Positions 1 to 8,561 are shown, counted from the stretch's first letter. The stretch is DNA of 64,000 bases from Neobacillus notoginsengisoli (GCF_003515685.1 NZ_QWEG01000008.1:1-64000), one strand, 5' to 3'. The notes: a model not told the origin generated them from the sequence alone. Program-made: numbers and translations.

Positions 1-126
1 ACCTCACGTACGGTTTGATGAGGGGGAACAGGAAAAGGACTTGCCCACTTGTCTGGCTTAGTAAGGTGGAACACCCTGAAACCCGAGGACAAGAAGGGCA
101 AAGTCTAATTCCTGTTTTCTACTCTA
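1..126 (+). mobile_element. 3' end of a group II intron (domains V-VI)
   Basis: The first bases match the 3' strand of a bacterial group II intron domain V (CCTCACGTACGGTTTGATG), followed by a long stem that would be domain VI. GAACAGGAA near 27-35 pairs with TTCCTGTT near 109-116, and ACTTGCCC pairs with GGGCAAAGT inside it, so domain VI is extended to about 90 nt. The intron appears to end near CTACTCTAC at about 126. The rest, including any reverse transcriptase gene, lies before the window. The exact 3' splice site is uncertain. Confidence 0.7.
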
Positions 127-415
127 CTTTTTCTGCTGCATTATTATCCTGTCCCGCGCATGCTGATAGGGAAAAAATTGCAAGTATAGAGACAATCCCT
201 CTGAGAAATATATTTTTTTTCATTCATGTACCATCCTTTCTTCCGGGTTTTTCGACAATTTTTTTATAATGGGTAGCCTATTTTATTTACCCCATATTTA
301 TAAATGCATTCCTCATTTTATTATTGGCACATAGTTGTAACACTTTCTTGATGATTTCTCCACACTTGCCTTTTAGCATTGGAAATATAAAAACGAAACC
401 ATTGGAGGAATACAT
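127..415. other. Intergenic, no gene seen
   Basis: A+T-rich stretch between the intron end and the first gene. It has long T runs near 210-220 and 259-266, but I see no convincing hairpin terminator, RNA gene or coding region. A ribosome binding site GGAGGA at about 403-408 serves the next gene. Confidence 0.5.
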
Positions 416-940
416 GTGGGCATTAGTAAAGTGACTGCATTGATAATAGCGGCTATTGCCGCCATAGGGCTGGGGATTATGCTGCTTAACAACAACGTAG
501 GTCAAGAGGGGCCGGAAACGGCAATTGCACAGCGGGTTCAGGAATCAAATGAACAAAGACCAGATGTTCAGGGAACAGAAAGCCCGTTGTCAAAAACAGA
601 TGCCCAGGGTGCGGTTACAATCAGAGCTTCAATTTTACCTGAAGAAAGCGGCGATGGAAAACTTACCTTTGAAATTTTAATGAACACGCACTCTGTAGAT
701 TTATCTCAATATAATTTGGCTGAAATGGCCACAATCAGTTCCGGAGGCAAGGAGCTCCCAGCAAGTTTTGAATGGAAAACAGATGGGCAGGATTCACATC
801 ATATGAAGGGAATGCTTGTCTGGACTGGGACGGTATCTTTGGACAAGGACCTTAAACTAGTGTTGAAGGATATCGGTAATATTCCGGAAAAACGTTTCTT
901 TTGGAAACAGGATGAATTGAGGGGCATGAATGTCCAATAA
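416..940 (+). CDS. Membrane-anchored extracytoplasmic protein, unknown function
   Basis: A 174-residue protein starting at GTG 416, chosen because GGAGGA sits 8-10 bases upstream; the ATG three bases earlier is in another frame and stops at once. Residues 6-24 form one hydrophobic segment (a signal anchor with no lipobox cysteine), followed by a low-complexity Gln/Glu-rich linker and, from about residue 60, a folded domain rich in beta-type sequence, with His and Met residues (MNTHSVDL, DSHHMKGM). I do not recognise the family. It overlaps the start of the beta-propeller gene by 11 bases and so is probably co-translated with it. Its place just before csoR-copZ-copA suggests, but does not show, a role in metal handling. 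Confidence 0.75.
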   Translation: MGISKVTALIIAAIAAIGLGIMLLNNNVGQEGPETAIAQRVQESNEQRPDVQGTESPLSKTDAQGAVTIRASILPEESGDGKLTFEILMNTHSVDLSQYNLAEMATISSGGKELPASFEWKTDGQDSHHMKGMLVWTGTVSLDKDLKLVLKDIGNIPEKRFFWKQDELRGMNVQ

Positions 941-1949
941 GGGGGGAGCAACGCTGAACAAAAAATTAATATTCTTCCTCACCGCAGTTACGGCCGGATT
1001 GCTTTTGTTCATTGTTCTTAATAAAAGTGTGAAGGAAATTCCGCTGGCCTATGTTCCCAATGTAGATGATGGAACAATATCTGTGATTGATACCAAAAAG
1101 GACAAAGTCATAGAAACAATGAAAGTTGCTGAAACTCTGTCGGATGGAATAGAGGCGAGCAAGGATGGGAAATGGGTATATGCCGGGAACTATAAGAAAG
1201 GTGAATTATTTGTAATTGATGCGAAGAATGGGAAGGTGAAGAAAAAAATTAAAACCGGTAAAAACCTGCATGGAATTGATATAACCCCCAACGGGAACTA
1301 TTTGTTTTTGGCAAGCGGGGATTTAAAAGAAGGAATGGAATTCAATTATATTACAGTGATTGACACAAAGAAGAATGAGATAGCAAAACAAATACAAACA
1401 ACATCAAAGAGTCCCGCCCATATTGATTTCAGCCGTGATGGGAGCTTGGCATACGTATCCAATGTTATGTCGAACGATATTACACTGATTGAGACAAATT
1501 CGCTGGAAATTATAGCTACTATTCCTGTTGGAACGATTCCGAATGAAGTGGAACCTTCGAAGGATGATAAATATTTGTATGTAGCAAATGTTATAGACGG
1601 AACGGTATCCATTTTGGATATTAAGAAAAGGGAACAAATTAAAACGATTCATACTGGTGAAGGAACACATGGCCTTGCCCTTTCGCTGGATGGGAAATTT
1701 TTATACGCATCGAATAGGGGATCAAATGACATTGTCAAAGTTGATTTAAGTAATAATAAAATTATCGGGAAAACAATTGTCGGGAAGACGGCGAATCATG
1801 TTTCCTTTGTTCCGAATTCAAACAAGTTATATATTACAAATAAGGATTCAAATGATCTGGCGGTAGTGGATGCGGAAAGTTTAAAAGTAATAAAGAAAAT
1901 CCCAGTGGGGAGAACGCCTCATGAAATCAGTTTTTCCGTTGCCAAATGA
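930..1949 (+). CDS. YVTN-family beta-propeller repeat protein
   Basis: A 339-residue protein with an N-terminal hydrophobic anchor (residues about 11-28) and then repeated blades of about 42 residues, with motifs such as YVPNVDDGTISVID, YVSNVMSNDITLIE, YVANVIDGTVSILD and YASNRGSNDIVKVD. These are YVTN/SMP-type propeller blades, about seven in all, exposed outside the membrane. Such propellers bind proteins or ligands and the family name gives no specific activity. The start at ATG 930 uses GAGGGG inside the previous gene; a CTG at 954 preceded by AAGGGGGG is an alternative that would give a tighter signal sequence. It lies directly upstream of the CsoR operator and csoR. Confidence 0.85.
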   Translation: MSNKGGATLNKKLIFFLTAVTAGLLLFIVLNKSVKEIPLAYVPNVDDGTISVIDTKKDKVIETMKVAETLSDGIEASKDGKWVYAGNYKKGELFVIDAKNGKVKKKIKTGKNLHGIDITPNGNYLFLASGDLKEGMEFNYITVIDTKKNEIAKQIQTTSKSPAHIDFSRDGSLAYVSNVMSNDITLIETNSLEIIATIPVGTIPNEVEPSKDDKYLYVANVIDGTVSILDIKKREQIKTIHTGEGTHGLALSLDGKFLYASNRGSNDIVKVDLSNNKIIGKTIVGKTANHVSFVPNSNKLYITNKDSNDLAVVDAESLKVIKKIPVGRTPHEISFSVAK

Positions 1950-2021
1950 AAGGGCGTTGCACTTCACTATAATCATAAGTGAATTGAAACATTCACAAAA
2001 AAGACAAAAAAAGTTACTTGC

Positions 2022-2038
2022 ATACCATGAGGGGGTAT
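2022..2038. promoter_or_regulatory. CsoR-type operator upstream of csoR
   Basis: ATACCATGAGGGGGTAT is an imperfect palindrome of the ATACCCC-N3-GGGGTAT type bound by copper-sensing CsoR in Bacillus. It lies 29 bases before the csoR start, in the likely promoter, which suggests autorepression relieved by Cu(I). The left half deviates at two positions. Confidence 0.75.
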
Positions 2039-2066
2039 AGTATATTTTAAGCAGGGAGGCGATGGA

Positions 2067-2450
2067 ATGGATCTTTTGAATCCTGAAGAGCTGGTATCTG
2101 CAACAAATACAAGCCAGGGCCGCCAAAATGAGGAATCATCTGAACATCATTGCTGCCATGAAGACTCGGTCCGGAAAAGCCATCATTCGGAAAAGACGAA
2201 GAGCAATCTCATCACGAGATTAAACCGAATTGAAGGGCAAATCCGGGGCATTAAGGGCCTGATTGAAAAGGATACGTATTGCGATGATGTCATTACACAG
2301 ATTTCCGCCACGCAGGCAGCCTTGAATTCTGTCGCGAAAATTTTATTTGAAGGCCATATGAAAAGTTGCGTTATAGAAAGAATCCAGGAAGGCGACGACG
2401 AAGTGATTGATGAGCTTCTTGTGACCATCCAAAGACTTATGAAAAAATAA
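2067..2450 (+). CDS. csoR: Copper-sensing transcriptional repressor CsoR
   Basis: A 127-residue member of the CsoR/RcnR all-alpha repressor family. The core starts near residue 50 (LITRLNRIEGQIRGIKGLIE) and carries the Cu(I) ligand set Cys-His-Cys as TYCDDV and EGHMKSC, so it should release DNA on binding Cu(I). It is about 25-30 residues longer than a typical CsoR: the N-terminal extension holds a His/Cys cluster (EHHCCHEDSVRKSHH) that could be an extra metal site. ATG 2067 has a good GGAGGCG. It heads csoR-copZ-copA, and operators lie before csoR and copA. Confidence 0.93.
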   Translation: MDLLNPEELVSATNTSQGRQNEESSEHHCCHEDSVRKSHHSEKTKSNLITRLNRIEGQIRGIKGLIEKDTYCDDVITQISATQAALNSVAKILFEGHMKSCVIERIQEGDDEVIDELLVTIQRLMKK

Positions 2451-2460
2451 AGTGAATCTT

Positions 2461-2498
2461 ACAATCAGGGGGGATTTTTCTCTGCCCCACTGATTGTT
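2461..2498. terminator. Hairpin after csoR
   Basis: ACAATCAG-GGGG pairs with CCCC-A-CTGATTGT across a loop of about 12 bases. There is no U tract on the far side, so it may stabilise or attenuate the transcript rather than terminate it cleanly. Confidence 0.5.
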
Positions 2499-2519
2499 AG
2501 ATGAACCAATCGGGCTTTT

Positions 2520-2590
2520 ACGGGCAGTTGGTCCCCCACCTATCTGCTTCGTATAATCAGAATTATGGGGTGGGGGGGCTTACTGCCCGT
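2520..2590. repeat. 71-bp imperfect palindrome between csoR and copZ
   Basis: ACGGGCAGT-tgg-TCCCCCACC on the left pairs with GGTGGGGGGG-ctt-ACTGCCCGT on the right, around an A+T-rich centre of about 30 bases with TATAATCAGAATTAT. No U tract follows. It looks like a mobile palindromic unit or a structured leader ahead of copZ. Confidence 0.6.
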
Positions 2591-2629
2591 TAATGCGGGA
2601 CAACTTTATTTTGAGAGGGGAATTCTCTT

Positions 2630-2836
2630 ATGGAAAAAGCTCTATTGAATGTAGAAGGTATGTCTTGCGGCCATTGCGTCAAAGCAGTTGAAGGAAGCGT
2701 TGGAAAGCTTGATGGTGTTGAGCGCGTCCTAGTTGACCTTAAGGAAAAAACAGTAGCAGTCGAGTATAAGAACGATTCTGTCACGCTTGACAAGATCAAG
2801 GAAACGATCGAGGACCAGGGTTACGACATCGTTTAA
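2630..2836 (+). CDS. copZ: Copper chaperone CopZ
   Basis: A 68-residue single heavy-metal-associated domain of normal length for CopZ. The Cu(I) site GMSCGHC lies at residues 10-16, and the beta-alpha-beta-beta-alpha-beta pattern ends in DQGYDIV. It carries Cu(I) in the cytosol and hands it to the N-terminal domains of CopA and to CsoR. GAGAGGGG upstream supports ATG 2630. It sits between csoR and copA, as in other Bacillus copper operons. Confidence 0.95.
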   Translation: MEKALLNVEGMSCGHCVKAVEGSVGKLDGVERVLVDLKEKTVAVEYKNDSVTLDKIKETIEDQGYDIV

Positions 2837-2846
2837 GTGAAATTTT

Positions 2847-2877
2847 GCGGAAAGCACTTTTTTAAAAAGTTTTCCGC
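2847..2877. terminator. Hairpin after copZ
   Basis: GCGGAAA...TTTCCGC, with an inner ACTTTTTT/AAAAAGT pairing, forms a strong A+T-rich hairpin 11 bases after the copZ stop. A second weaker hairpin (ACGTGTCC/GGCACGT) with a T6 run follows at about 2887-2919. Together they probably separate copZ from copA transcription. Confidence 0.55.
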
Positions 2878-2928
2878 TTAAAAGGCACGTGTCCGGCTAG
2901 ACTGGCACGTTCCTTTTTTCAACAAAAT

Positions 2929-2945
2929 ATACCCCTTATGGGTAT
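2929..2945. promoter_or_regulatory. CsoR operator in front of copA
   Basis: ATACCCCTTATGGGTAT is an almost perfect CsoR operator (7-bp arms, 3-bp centre). It ends 15 bases before the copA ATG and nearly touches the ribosome binding site, so the repressor may block either a nearby promoter or passage of polymerase. Confidence 0.85.
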
Positions 2946-2960
2946 CGGGAGTTGAGGAAT

Positions 2961-5399
2961 ATGAGCCAAGCAACAGCAGCAGCAACTGCTCAAAAAGAAA
3001 CAACCATGCAAATTACCGGCATGACGTGCGCCGCCTGTGCTATCCGGATTGAAAAAGGTTTGAAGCGGATGGACGGGGTCGAGGAGGCGAGTGTCAATTT
3101 AGCCCTCGAACGTGCGGCGGTCAAATTCGACCCGGCTGTCACAAACGTCGAAGCGCTTGAAAAGAAGGTGCGTGACCTCGGGTATGATGTCATCGCCGAG
3201 AAGAAGGAATTTGACATTACCGGCATGACGTGCGCGGCCTGCTCCACCCGGGTTGAAAAGGGATTGAACAGAATGGAGGGCGTATCGAAAGCGTCCGTCA
3301 ACTTGGCGCTCGAAAAAGCGACGGTTGAATACAATCCGTCTGTCCTGTCCGACCGCGATATTATCAAGAAGGTTGAGGCACTCGGGTACGGAGCCATTTT
3401 GAAAGAAGAACAGAGCAATCAGGAAACTGCGGACCATCGCCAACAGGAAATCAAACGGCAGACGAAAAAATTTATCTTCTCAATGATTCTTTCTTTGCCG
3501 CTCCTTTGGTCCATGGTTGGACACTTTTCGTTTACATCATTTATATATGTTCCAGATGCGTTCATGAATCCGTGGGTGCAGTTTTTATTGGCAACACCCG
3601 TCCAATTTTACATCGGCGGACAATTTTACGTCGGCGCCTACAAAGCCCTTAAAAACGGCAGTGCAAACATGGATGTCCTTGTCGCTCTCGGCACATCGGC
3701 CGCCTATTTTTACAGTCTTTATCTTGCTATTGCTTCTCTTGGAAGTAATGCGCACACCGTTGAGCTTTATTTTGAAACGAGCGCGGTGCTGATCACACTG
3801 ATTATCCTTGGCAAGCTGTTTGAAGCAAAGGCGAAAGGCCGGTCGTCGGAAGCGATTAAGAAATTGATGGGCCTTCAGGCGAAGACAGCGATTGTCGAGC
3901 GGAATGGCGTTGAAGTGGAAGTTCCGCTTGAGGAAGTGCTTGTCGGCGATATTATTCATGTAAAACCTGGCGATAAAATTCCGGTCGATGGCAAAATTGT
4001 CGAAGGGCTCTCAGCGATTGATGAGTCTATGCTGACCGGGGAAAGCGTCCCTGTCGATAAAACAGTCGGCGACGGAGTTATCGGCGCAACCATTAATAAG
4101 AATGGCTTTATCAAAATAGAAGCCACGAAGGTCGGCAAGGATACTGCGCTTGCGCAGATTATTAAGGTCGTAGAAGAGGCGCAGGGCTCCAAGGCTCCGA
4201 TCCAGCGGCTCGCGGACAAAATTTCCGGTATATTTGTTCCGATTGTTGTCGGGATTGCGGTCGTAACGTTTCTAATCTGGTATTTCTGGGCTGCACCCGG
4301 CAACTTTGCCGAGGCGCTTGAAAATATGATTGCTGTTTTGGTAATCGCCTGCCCATGTGCGCTAGGACTCGCGACACCGACATCGATCATGGCGGGTTCG
4401 GGCCGGGCGGCGGAACATGGCATCCTCTTTAAAGGTGGCGAGCACCTTGAACAGACCCACCGGATCACAACGGTGATTTTGGATAAAACCGGGACGGTCA
4501 CGAACGGCGAGCCAGTTTTAACCGACGTCATTGTGACCGGCGCGCTTGAAGAGGCGGAACTGCTCGCACTTGTCGGCGCCGCGGAAAAACAGTCTGAGCA
4601 CCCGCTCGCCCAGGCAATTGTCCAGGGGATTCAGGAAAAAGGAATCGGATTGCAACCGGTTGAGTCGTTTGAAGCGATACCTGGTTACGGAATTAAAGCG
4701 ACTGTTGGCGGCCGCGAACTGCTTGCGGGAACGCGCAAGCTGATGGCGAAATTCAACGTGAAGGCGGAGGCCGCTTTTGCAAAAATGGAAGAGCTTGAAC
4801 GGGAAGGCAAAACAGCGATGCTGTTTGCTGTTGACGGGGAAGTTGCCGGCATCGTCGCCGTTGCCGATACGATAAAGGATACATCGAAGACAGCGGTGAA
4901 ACGCCTGAAGGAGCTTGGGCTTGAGGTCATCATGATCACTGGCGACAACAGGCAGACCGCCCTGGCAATCGCGGCTGAAGCGGGCATCGATAATGTGATT
5001 GCCGAAGTTCTTCCTGAGGGCAAAGCAGAAGAAGTGAAAAAGCTGCAGGCGGCTGGGAAAAAAGTCGCCATGGTCGGCGACGGCATCAATGACGCGCCTG
5101 CCCTCGCGGTTGCCGATATCGGCATGGCGATTGGCACTGGAACCGATGTCGCGATGGAAGCGGCGGACATCACGCTGATTCGCGGCGATTTGAACAGTAT
5201 TGCCGATGCGATTTTCATGAGCAAGCTGACAATCCGGAATATTAAGCAGAACCTGTTCTGGGCTTTCGGCTATAACACGCTCGGCATTCCGATTGCGGCG
5301 CTTGGTTTCCTCGCACCATGGCTCGCAGGTGCGGCAATGGCATTCAGTTCGGTTTCTGTAGTGTTGAATGCTTTAAGGCTCCAAAAAGTTAAGCTGTAA
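2961..5399 (+). CDS. copA: Copper-exporting P1B-type ATPase CopA
   Basis: An 812-residue Cu(I) export ATPase of the plasma membrane. Two N-terminal metal domains each carry GMTCAAC (residues about 20-26 and 88-94). Then come the membrane helices, the actuator motif TGES, the transport-site CPC in [14 protein letters not shown], the phosphorylation motif DKTGT, the SEHPLA nucleotide-binding motif and [10 protein letters not shown]. No key residue is missing. ATG 2961 is preferred over an in-frame TTG at 2952, because GGGAG at 2947-2951 is well spaced for the ATG. It works with CopZ and is controlled by CsoR. G+C is visibly higher than in the first two genes. Confidence 0.97.
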   Translation: MSQATAAATAQKETTMQITGMTCAACAIRIEKGLKRMDGVEEASVNLALERAAVKFDPAVTNVEALEKKVRDLGYDVIAEKKEFDITGMTCAACSTRVEKGLNRMEGVSKASVNLALEKATVEYNPSVLSDRDIIKKVEALGYGAILKEEQSNQETADHRQQEIKRQTKKFIFSMILSLPLLWSMVGHFSFTSFIYVPDAFMNPWVQFLLATPVQFYIGGQFYVGAYKALKNGSANMDVLVALGTSAAYFYSLYLAIASLGSNAHTVELYFETSAVLITLIILGKLFEAKAKGRSSEAIKKLMGLQAKTAIVERNGVEVEVPLEEVLVGDIIHVKPGDKIPVDGKIVEGLSAIDESMLTGESVPVDKTVGDGVIGATINKNGFIKIEATKVGKDTALAQIIKVVEEAQGSKAPIQRLADKISGIFVPIVVGIAVVTFLIWYFWAAPGNFAEALENMIAVLVIACPCALGLATPTSIMAGSGRAAEHGILFKGGEHLEQTHRITTVILDKTGTVTNGEPVLTDVIVTGALEEAELLALVGAAEKQSEHPLAQAIVQGIQEKGIGLQPVESFEAIPGYGIKATVGGRELLAGTRKLMAKFNVKAEAAFAKMEELEREGKTAMLFAVDGEVAGIVAVADTIKDTSKTAVKRLKELGLEVIMITGDNRQTALAIAAEAGIDNVIAEVLPEGKAEEVKKLQAAGKKVAMVGDGINDAPALAVADIGMAIGTGTDVAMEAADITLIRGDLNSIADAIFMSKLTIRNIKQNLFWAFGYNTLGIPIAALGFLAPWLAGAAMAFSSVSVVLNALRLQKVKL

Positions 5400-5414
5400 A
5401 ATAGAAAAAGGGAA

Positions 5415-5448
5415 GCAGGCTCTTTGTATTGAAGGAGCCTGCTTTTTT
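5415..5448 (+). terminator. Rho-independent terminator of copA
   Basis: GCAGGCTC pairs with GAGCCTGC around a 12-base loop and is followed by TTTTTT. Confidence 0.92.
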
Positions 5449-5475
5449 GGTGTTATGCAAATGAATTAAGATGAA

Positions 5476-5924
5476 TATATAGGTTGAACTTAATTTTTAC
5501 AAAATTAGCCAAGAAAGTAAGTTGATTGAAGCGGAAGGCACGAAGACTCCTCGAAAATCCTCAATTATGCTAACGCATAATTTCGTGCGATGAGGATTCA
5601 CAGAAGCTTTCCTTTGTGCTATCGCATTTTCTTCGTGCAAAGCCTATTCGGGGAAGCTGTATGTCCTGCGGGATGCGGCAAGGTGGAGACCCCACAGGCG
5701 CCAAGGCGCCGAGGAGGCTCCACTGACGCCCCGCGGAAAGCGAAGTGCCTCGTGACAGGCAAAAACCGCCTCGAGACAGGCAAAGATCGCCTGTCTCTGC
5801 GATGCAAATTCCTTGGAGCTTTCCTTTGTGTCCCTGCGATGATTATTCTCAGAAGCTTTCCTTTGTGAAGCGAAAATCAACCAAGATTCATCTTGAAAAG
5901 AAAATCTCTAGTACAACCTATATA
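5476..5924. repeat. 449-bp non-coding element with 15-bp terminal inverted repeats
   Basis: TATATAGGTTGAACT at 5476-5490 is inverted as AGTACAACCTATATA at 5910-5924 (14 of 15 match). Inside, from 5521 to 5881, is an enlarged copy of the palindromic element also found at 42650, 48793, 50053 and 51469 (GTTGATTG... to ...AATCAAC). It is broken by two extra blocks that share AGAAGCTTTCCTTTGTG. No transposase or credible gene is present, so it looks like a MITE-like non-autonomous element or a nested insertion. Confidence 0.6.
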
Positions 5925-5953
5925 GCTATCTAAAATATTTTGAAACTTCCATC

Positions 5954-6538
5954 TCAGTGGTTATGTTCCTCCTGCCTTTTTTCCACTTGCTCATATGCCT
6001 TCTTATGATCCATATACTTCGCAGCCTGCGTACCCCCTATCAATACTCCGGAAATTAGAAGAAAAGTGATAAAAGGCTTCATGAACCACCCTTTTGAAGG
6101 GATGAAAGCTTCCTTATCGGATCTTGAAGATAGCACGGCAAACAATAGCAGCGAACAAAAGGTTAACGCAAGAAGAATGTTAACGAGTTTTATAGATTCA
6201 ACAGGAGAAATCATTTCCCCAAGCATTGCGCCCATCATGCCGCCCATCAACCCGCCCGCAAAGCCTTCGAGTATCGCCATCAACCCTAACGACGGAGCAA
6301 CTGCCGTGCCAGCAACAGCACCAAACAGGATTGAATATAAAGTAGAAGCATACAAGTTTCCTTGGAAAATGGAACCAAATGCGGTCCCTCCGGCCAGGCC
6401 TATCAGCATGCCCAAAAGCATCGTAATGGCCATTCCTTCAGAATGTCCGAGCTGGTGCTTTAGTTTCCAGGAGATTACTGACGAAACAATAACGGCACCG
6501 CTAAGCGAAAATAAAACAAACAGAGAATGCATGGACAT
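5954..6538 (-). CDS. Glycine-rich integral membrane protein, unknown function
   Basis: A 194-residue protein with about six hydrophobic segments. The middle ones are rich in Gly and Met (GMLIGLAGGTAFGS, GFAGGLMGGMMGAMLGEM), a pattern of tightly packed helices. The C-terminus is cytoplasmic-looking and charged, ending EEHNH. The start is taken at ATG 6538, which has AGGTGGTG 6-8 bases upstream; the longer GTG start would overlap that site. I do not recognise the family. It is transcribed away from the His-rich gene at 6839, and the copper context suggests metal transport or sensing only by association. Confidence 0.7.
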   Translation of the reverse strand: MSMHSLFVLFSLSGAVIVSSVISWKLKHQLGHSEGMAITMLLGMLIGLAGGTAFGSIFQGNLYASTLYSILFGAVAGTAVAPSLGLMAILEGFAGGLMGGMMGAMLGEMISPVESIKLVNILLALTFCSLLLFAVLSSRSDKEAFIPSKGWFMKPFITFLLISGVLIGGTQAAKYMDHKKAYEQVEKRQEEHNH

Positions 6539-6838
6539 AGCTTTCACCACCTCGGTCTATTCATATGAAACCTTCAGGGAGGACATACATTGATTTTTTG
6601 AAAGCTTATTGTGATAGAAAAAGTGACGCACTGTTTCCGAGAAATTTGCAGACTAAATTTTCTTCGCTCTAAATTCATATGAATAACGATTGTAAACTCG
6701 AATTTTTACAGAAAAATGAAGATTAGCGATTTTTCATTCATATCCACAATATCGGCATAAAAAACGCAAAGAATCTGCACAAATTAGGTTTACATTGTAC
6801 CTATGAAGCAAACAGTCGCAGGCAGCGGAGGTGAAGAA
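6539..6838. promoter_or_regulatory. Divergent intergenic region with ATTCATATGAA motifs
   Basis: A 300-bp A+T-rich region between two divergent genes. ATTCATATGAAA at 6559-6570 and the perfect palindrome ATTCATATGAAT at 6673-6684 are close copies 114 bp apart, so they could be binding sites for one regulator of both genes. GTTTACATTGTACC at about 6789-6802 lies just before the rightward gene. No regulator can be assigned. Confidence 0.35.
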
Positions 6839-7210
6839 ATGAAGAAGTGGTTATCTTTATTATTGGGTTTGGTTATAATTCTGTCATTTAATCCAATCGC
6901 CTCTGCCCACCAAGGGCAAAGCGGCAATCAGGATGTTCTGAATGCGGCCCAGAAATTCAGGAATGGTGGAAATGGATTATCCGATCAGGGGAACGGCAGC
7001 AAAGTTAGTGGGACACACAACCATGATGGAAGCGGTTCTGCAGGGGGGCATAGCCACGGCCCTGTTGTGGAAACTCCACCGAACATGAAGATCCTTGGGA
7101 CTTTCGGTGGTATAAATCTCTCCTTTATTTTCATTGGCATCTGGAATAAACGGTTCAGAAGGAATGGTGAAAAACATGGCAATCCCAGAAAAAAACCTCC
7201 CTGTGCCTAA
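6839..7210 (+). CDS. Exported His-rich protein with C-terminal membrane segment
   Basis: A 123-residue protein. Residues 1-23 are a clear signal peptide (MKKWLSLLLGLVIILSF then PIASA before HQGQ). The mature part is low in hydrophobicity and rich in Gly, Asn and His (THNHDGSGSAGGHSHG), a likely divalent or Cu(I/II) metal site. Residues about 82-103 form a membrane helix followed by Lys/Arg, so the His-rich part faces outside. ATG 6839 is set by GGAGGTG 5 bases upstream. Its last 35 bases overlap the polyferredoxin gene in another frame, implying translational coupling. No family is recognised. Confidence 0.75.
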   Translation: MKKWLSLLLGLVIILSFNPIASAHQGQSGNQDVLNAAQKFRNGGNGLSDQGNGSKVSGTHNHDGSGSAGGHSHGPVVETPPNMKILGTFGGINLSFIFIGIWNKRFRRNGEKHGNPRKKPPCA

Positions 7211-8561
7211 AGCAGACGAGAAAGCTATAGCCCAGCCGTTTAACCTGCTTTCCATACCCTTGATTAAGAAGTTCATGCAAAGCCGGTGGTATCCTGGCAT
7301 TTTCCAATGGATTGTCATTATGGTCTTTTCCTATATCGTATTCGAGCTGGTTGCAGGAACCGTTAATCCGTCAAAGAATTTCGGAACAACGATGACGTGG
7401 GTTCTCTGGTGGCCAATTATTCCGATTCTGTTCATCGCACTTGGCCGCTTTTGGTGTGCGATCTGCCCATTTGGAAAACTGAGCGACATTGTCAGGAAGC
7501 TTGTTGGAAGTGAAAGGCCGATGCCTAAATTTCTAAAAAAATACGGGATTTGGATGATCGACCTTTTCTTCATTATGATTACCTTCAGCGACCATGTCTG
7601 GGGAATTGTCGAGTCACCAAGAGGGTCTGGTTACCTGTTACTCGTTCTAGTCACCATGGTGGTTGGCACATCGGTGTTTTATGAAAGGCGGACTTTTTGC
7701 AAAACGCTCTGCTTCCTTGGCGGCCTCGCAGGAAACTATTCGCGGGCTGGGTCACTTGAGCTGAGGGGAACGCCTGAAATTTGCAAAACATGCAAATCGC
7801 AATCTTGTTTTAAAGGAAGCGACAAAGCGGAAGGCTGCCCGATGTTTCAGTTTGTCCGAACAATGGACTCAAGCGCGGAGTGTAATGTATGCGCGAATTG
7901 CATTAAAAACTGCCCGAATGACTCCATCAGGCTGTCTTTCCGAAAACCAACGAAGGAATTATGGTTCATTAAGAACCCGAAATTGGAACATGCCGCATTG
8001 GCCGCGGTCATAATGGGAATTGTTTTTGTCCAAAACATTACAATGCTTGAGATATGGGGAGAAATCCTGGCTGCGATCGGAAATATGACGGGCACAAACA
8101 GTTATGTGATTAATTTTTCAATCGCTTATGTGATATCAATGGCACTTCCGATTTTACTTCTCCTTGGTACGGCGAAGCTGGCAAACAGAATGGGCATGGC
8201 TGATACTGTCAAACGGAATTTTATCCGTTTCGGCTATGCGATTATTCCGTTGGACCTTGCCGGACACCTGGGCCACAATCTTTTCCATGTCATCACAGAA
8301 GGAAAAGCGATCTGGTACAATTCTATCGCTCTGTTCGGGTTTGAAACATATCCCGGCAGCCTGGCGCTTATGCCAACATCGGCGGTACAACTTTTGCAAT
8401 ATGCCGTCATTGCAATTGGATTTTTCGGCTCGATGCTCACGGTTTATAAAATGGGAGGCAACTCCAAAATCAAGGGCATGCTGCCAATCTATGGCCTGAT
8501 GCTGCTGCTTGCAGTTATAAATATCTATTTATTCTCTCTGCCAATGAGCCACAGGGTATAA
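7176..8561 (+). CDS. Membrane polyferredoxin, NapH/CcoG-like 4Fe-4S protein
   Basis: A 461-residue protein with about eight membrane segments. Two cysteine pairs lie near the membrane (FWCAICPFGK and FCKTLCFLGG), as in NapH/NosR/CcoG proteins. A ferredoxin-like domain follows (CKTCKSQSCF...GCP and CNVCANCIKNCPND) that should bind 4Fe-4S clusters. Such proteins pass electrons from the quinone pool or cytosol to a partner. CcoG of this superfamily reduces Cu(II), so in this copper cluster a metal-reducing role is a fair inference, but nothing in the sequence proves it. ATG 7176 is preferred over upstream in-frame starts because of GGTGA 6 bases before it. Confidence 0.85.
   Translation: MAIPEKNLPVPKADEKAIAQPFNLLSIPLIKKFMQSRWYPGIFQWIVIMVFSYIVFELVAGTVNPSKNFGTTMTWVLWWPIIPILFIALGRFWCAICPFGKLSDIVRKLVGSERPMPKFLKKYGIWMIDLFFIMITFSDHVWGIVESPRGSGYLLLVLVTMVVGTSVFYERRTFCKTLCFLGGLAGNYSRAGSLELRGTPEICKTCKSQSCFKGSDKAEGCPMFQFVRTMDSSAECNVCANCIKNCPNDSIRLSFRKPTKELWFIKNPKLEHAALAAVIMGIVFVQNITMLEIWGEILAAIGNMTGTNSYVINFSIAYVISMALPILLLLGTAKLANRMGMADTVKRNFIRFGYAIIPLDLAGHLGHNLFHVITEGKAIWYNSIALFGFETYPGSLALMPTSAVQLLQYAVIAIGFFGSMLTVYKMGGNSKIKGMLPIYGLMLLLAVINIYLFSLPMSHRV

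Noticed and set aside
15-269. 84-residue open frame at the window start
   Set aside because: It runs through group II intron RNA and T-rich intergenic DNA, and has no ribosome site or protein-like composition.
4685-5224. Long antisense open frames within copA, uvrB, gpmI, eno and rnr
   Set aside because: They mirror the codon bias of strong conserved genes on the other strand and have no ribosome sites.
5590-5933. Several 60-90 residue open frames on both strands
   Set aside because: They lie within the palindromic element and its insertions; the G/C-rich stems leave long frames open by chance.
6789-6802. CopY-type operator before the His-rich gene
   Set aside because: GTTTACATTGTACC has only one base between the TACA and TGTA-like halves instead of two, so it does not fit the CopY box.
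7134-7210. Frameshift joining the His-rich protein and the polyferredoxin into one gene
   Set aside because: Each has its own ribosome site and proper N-terminus; the first has a signal peptide and a complete C-terminal membrane segment, so an ordinary 35-bp overlap is simpler.
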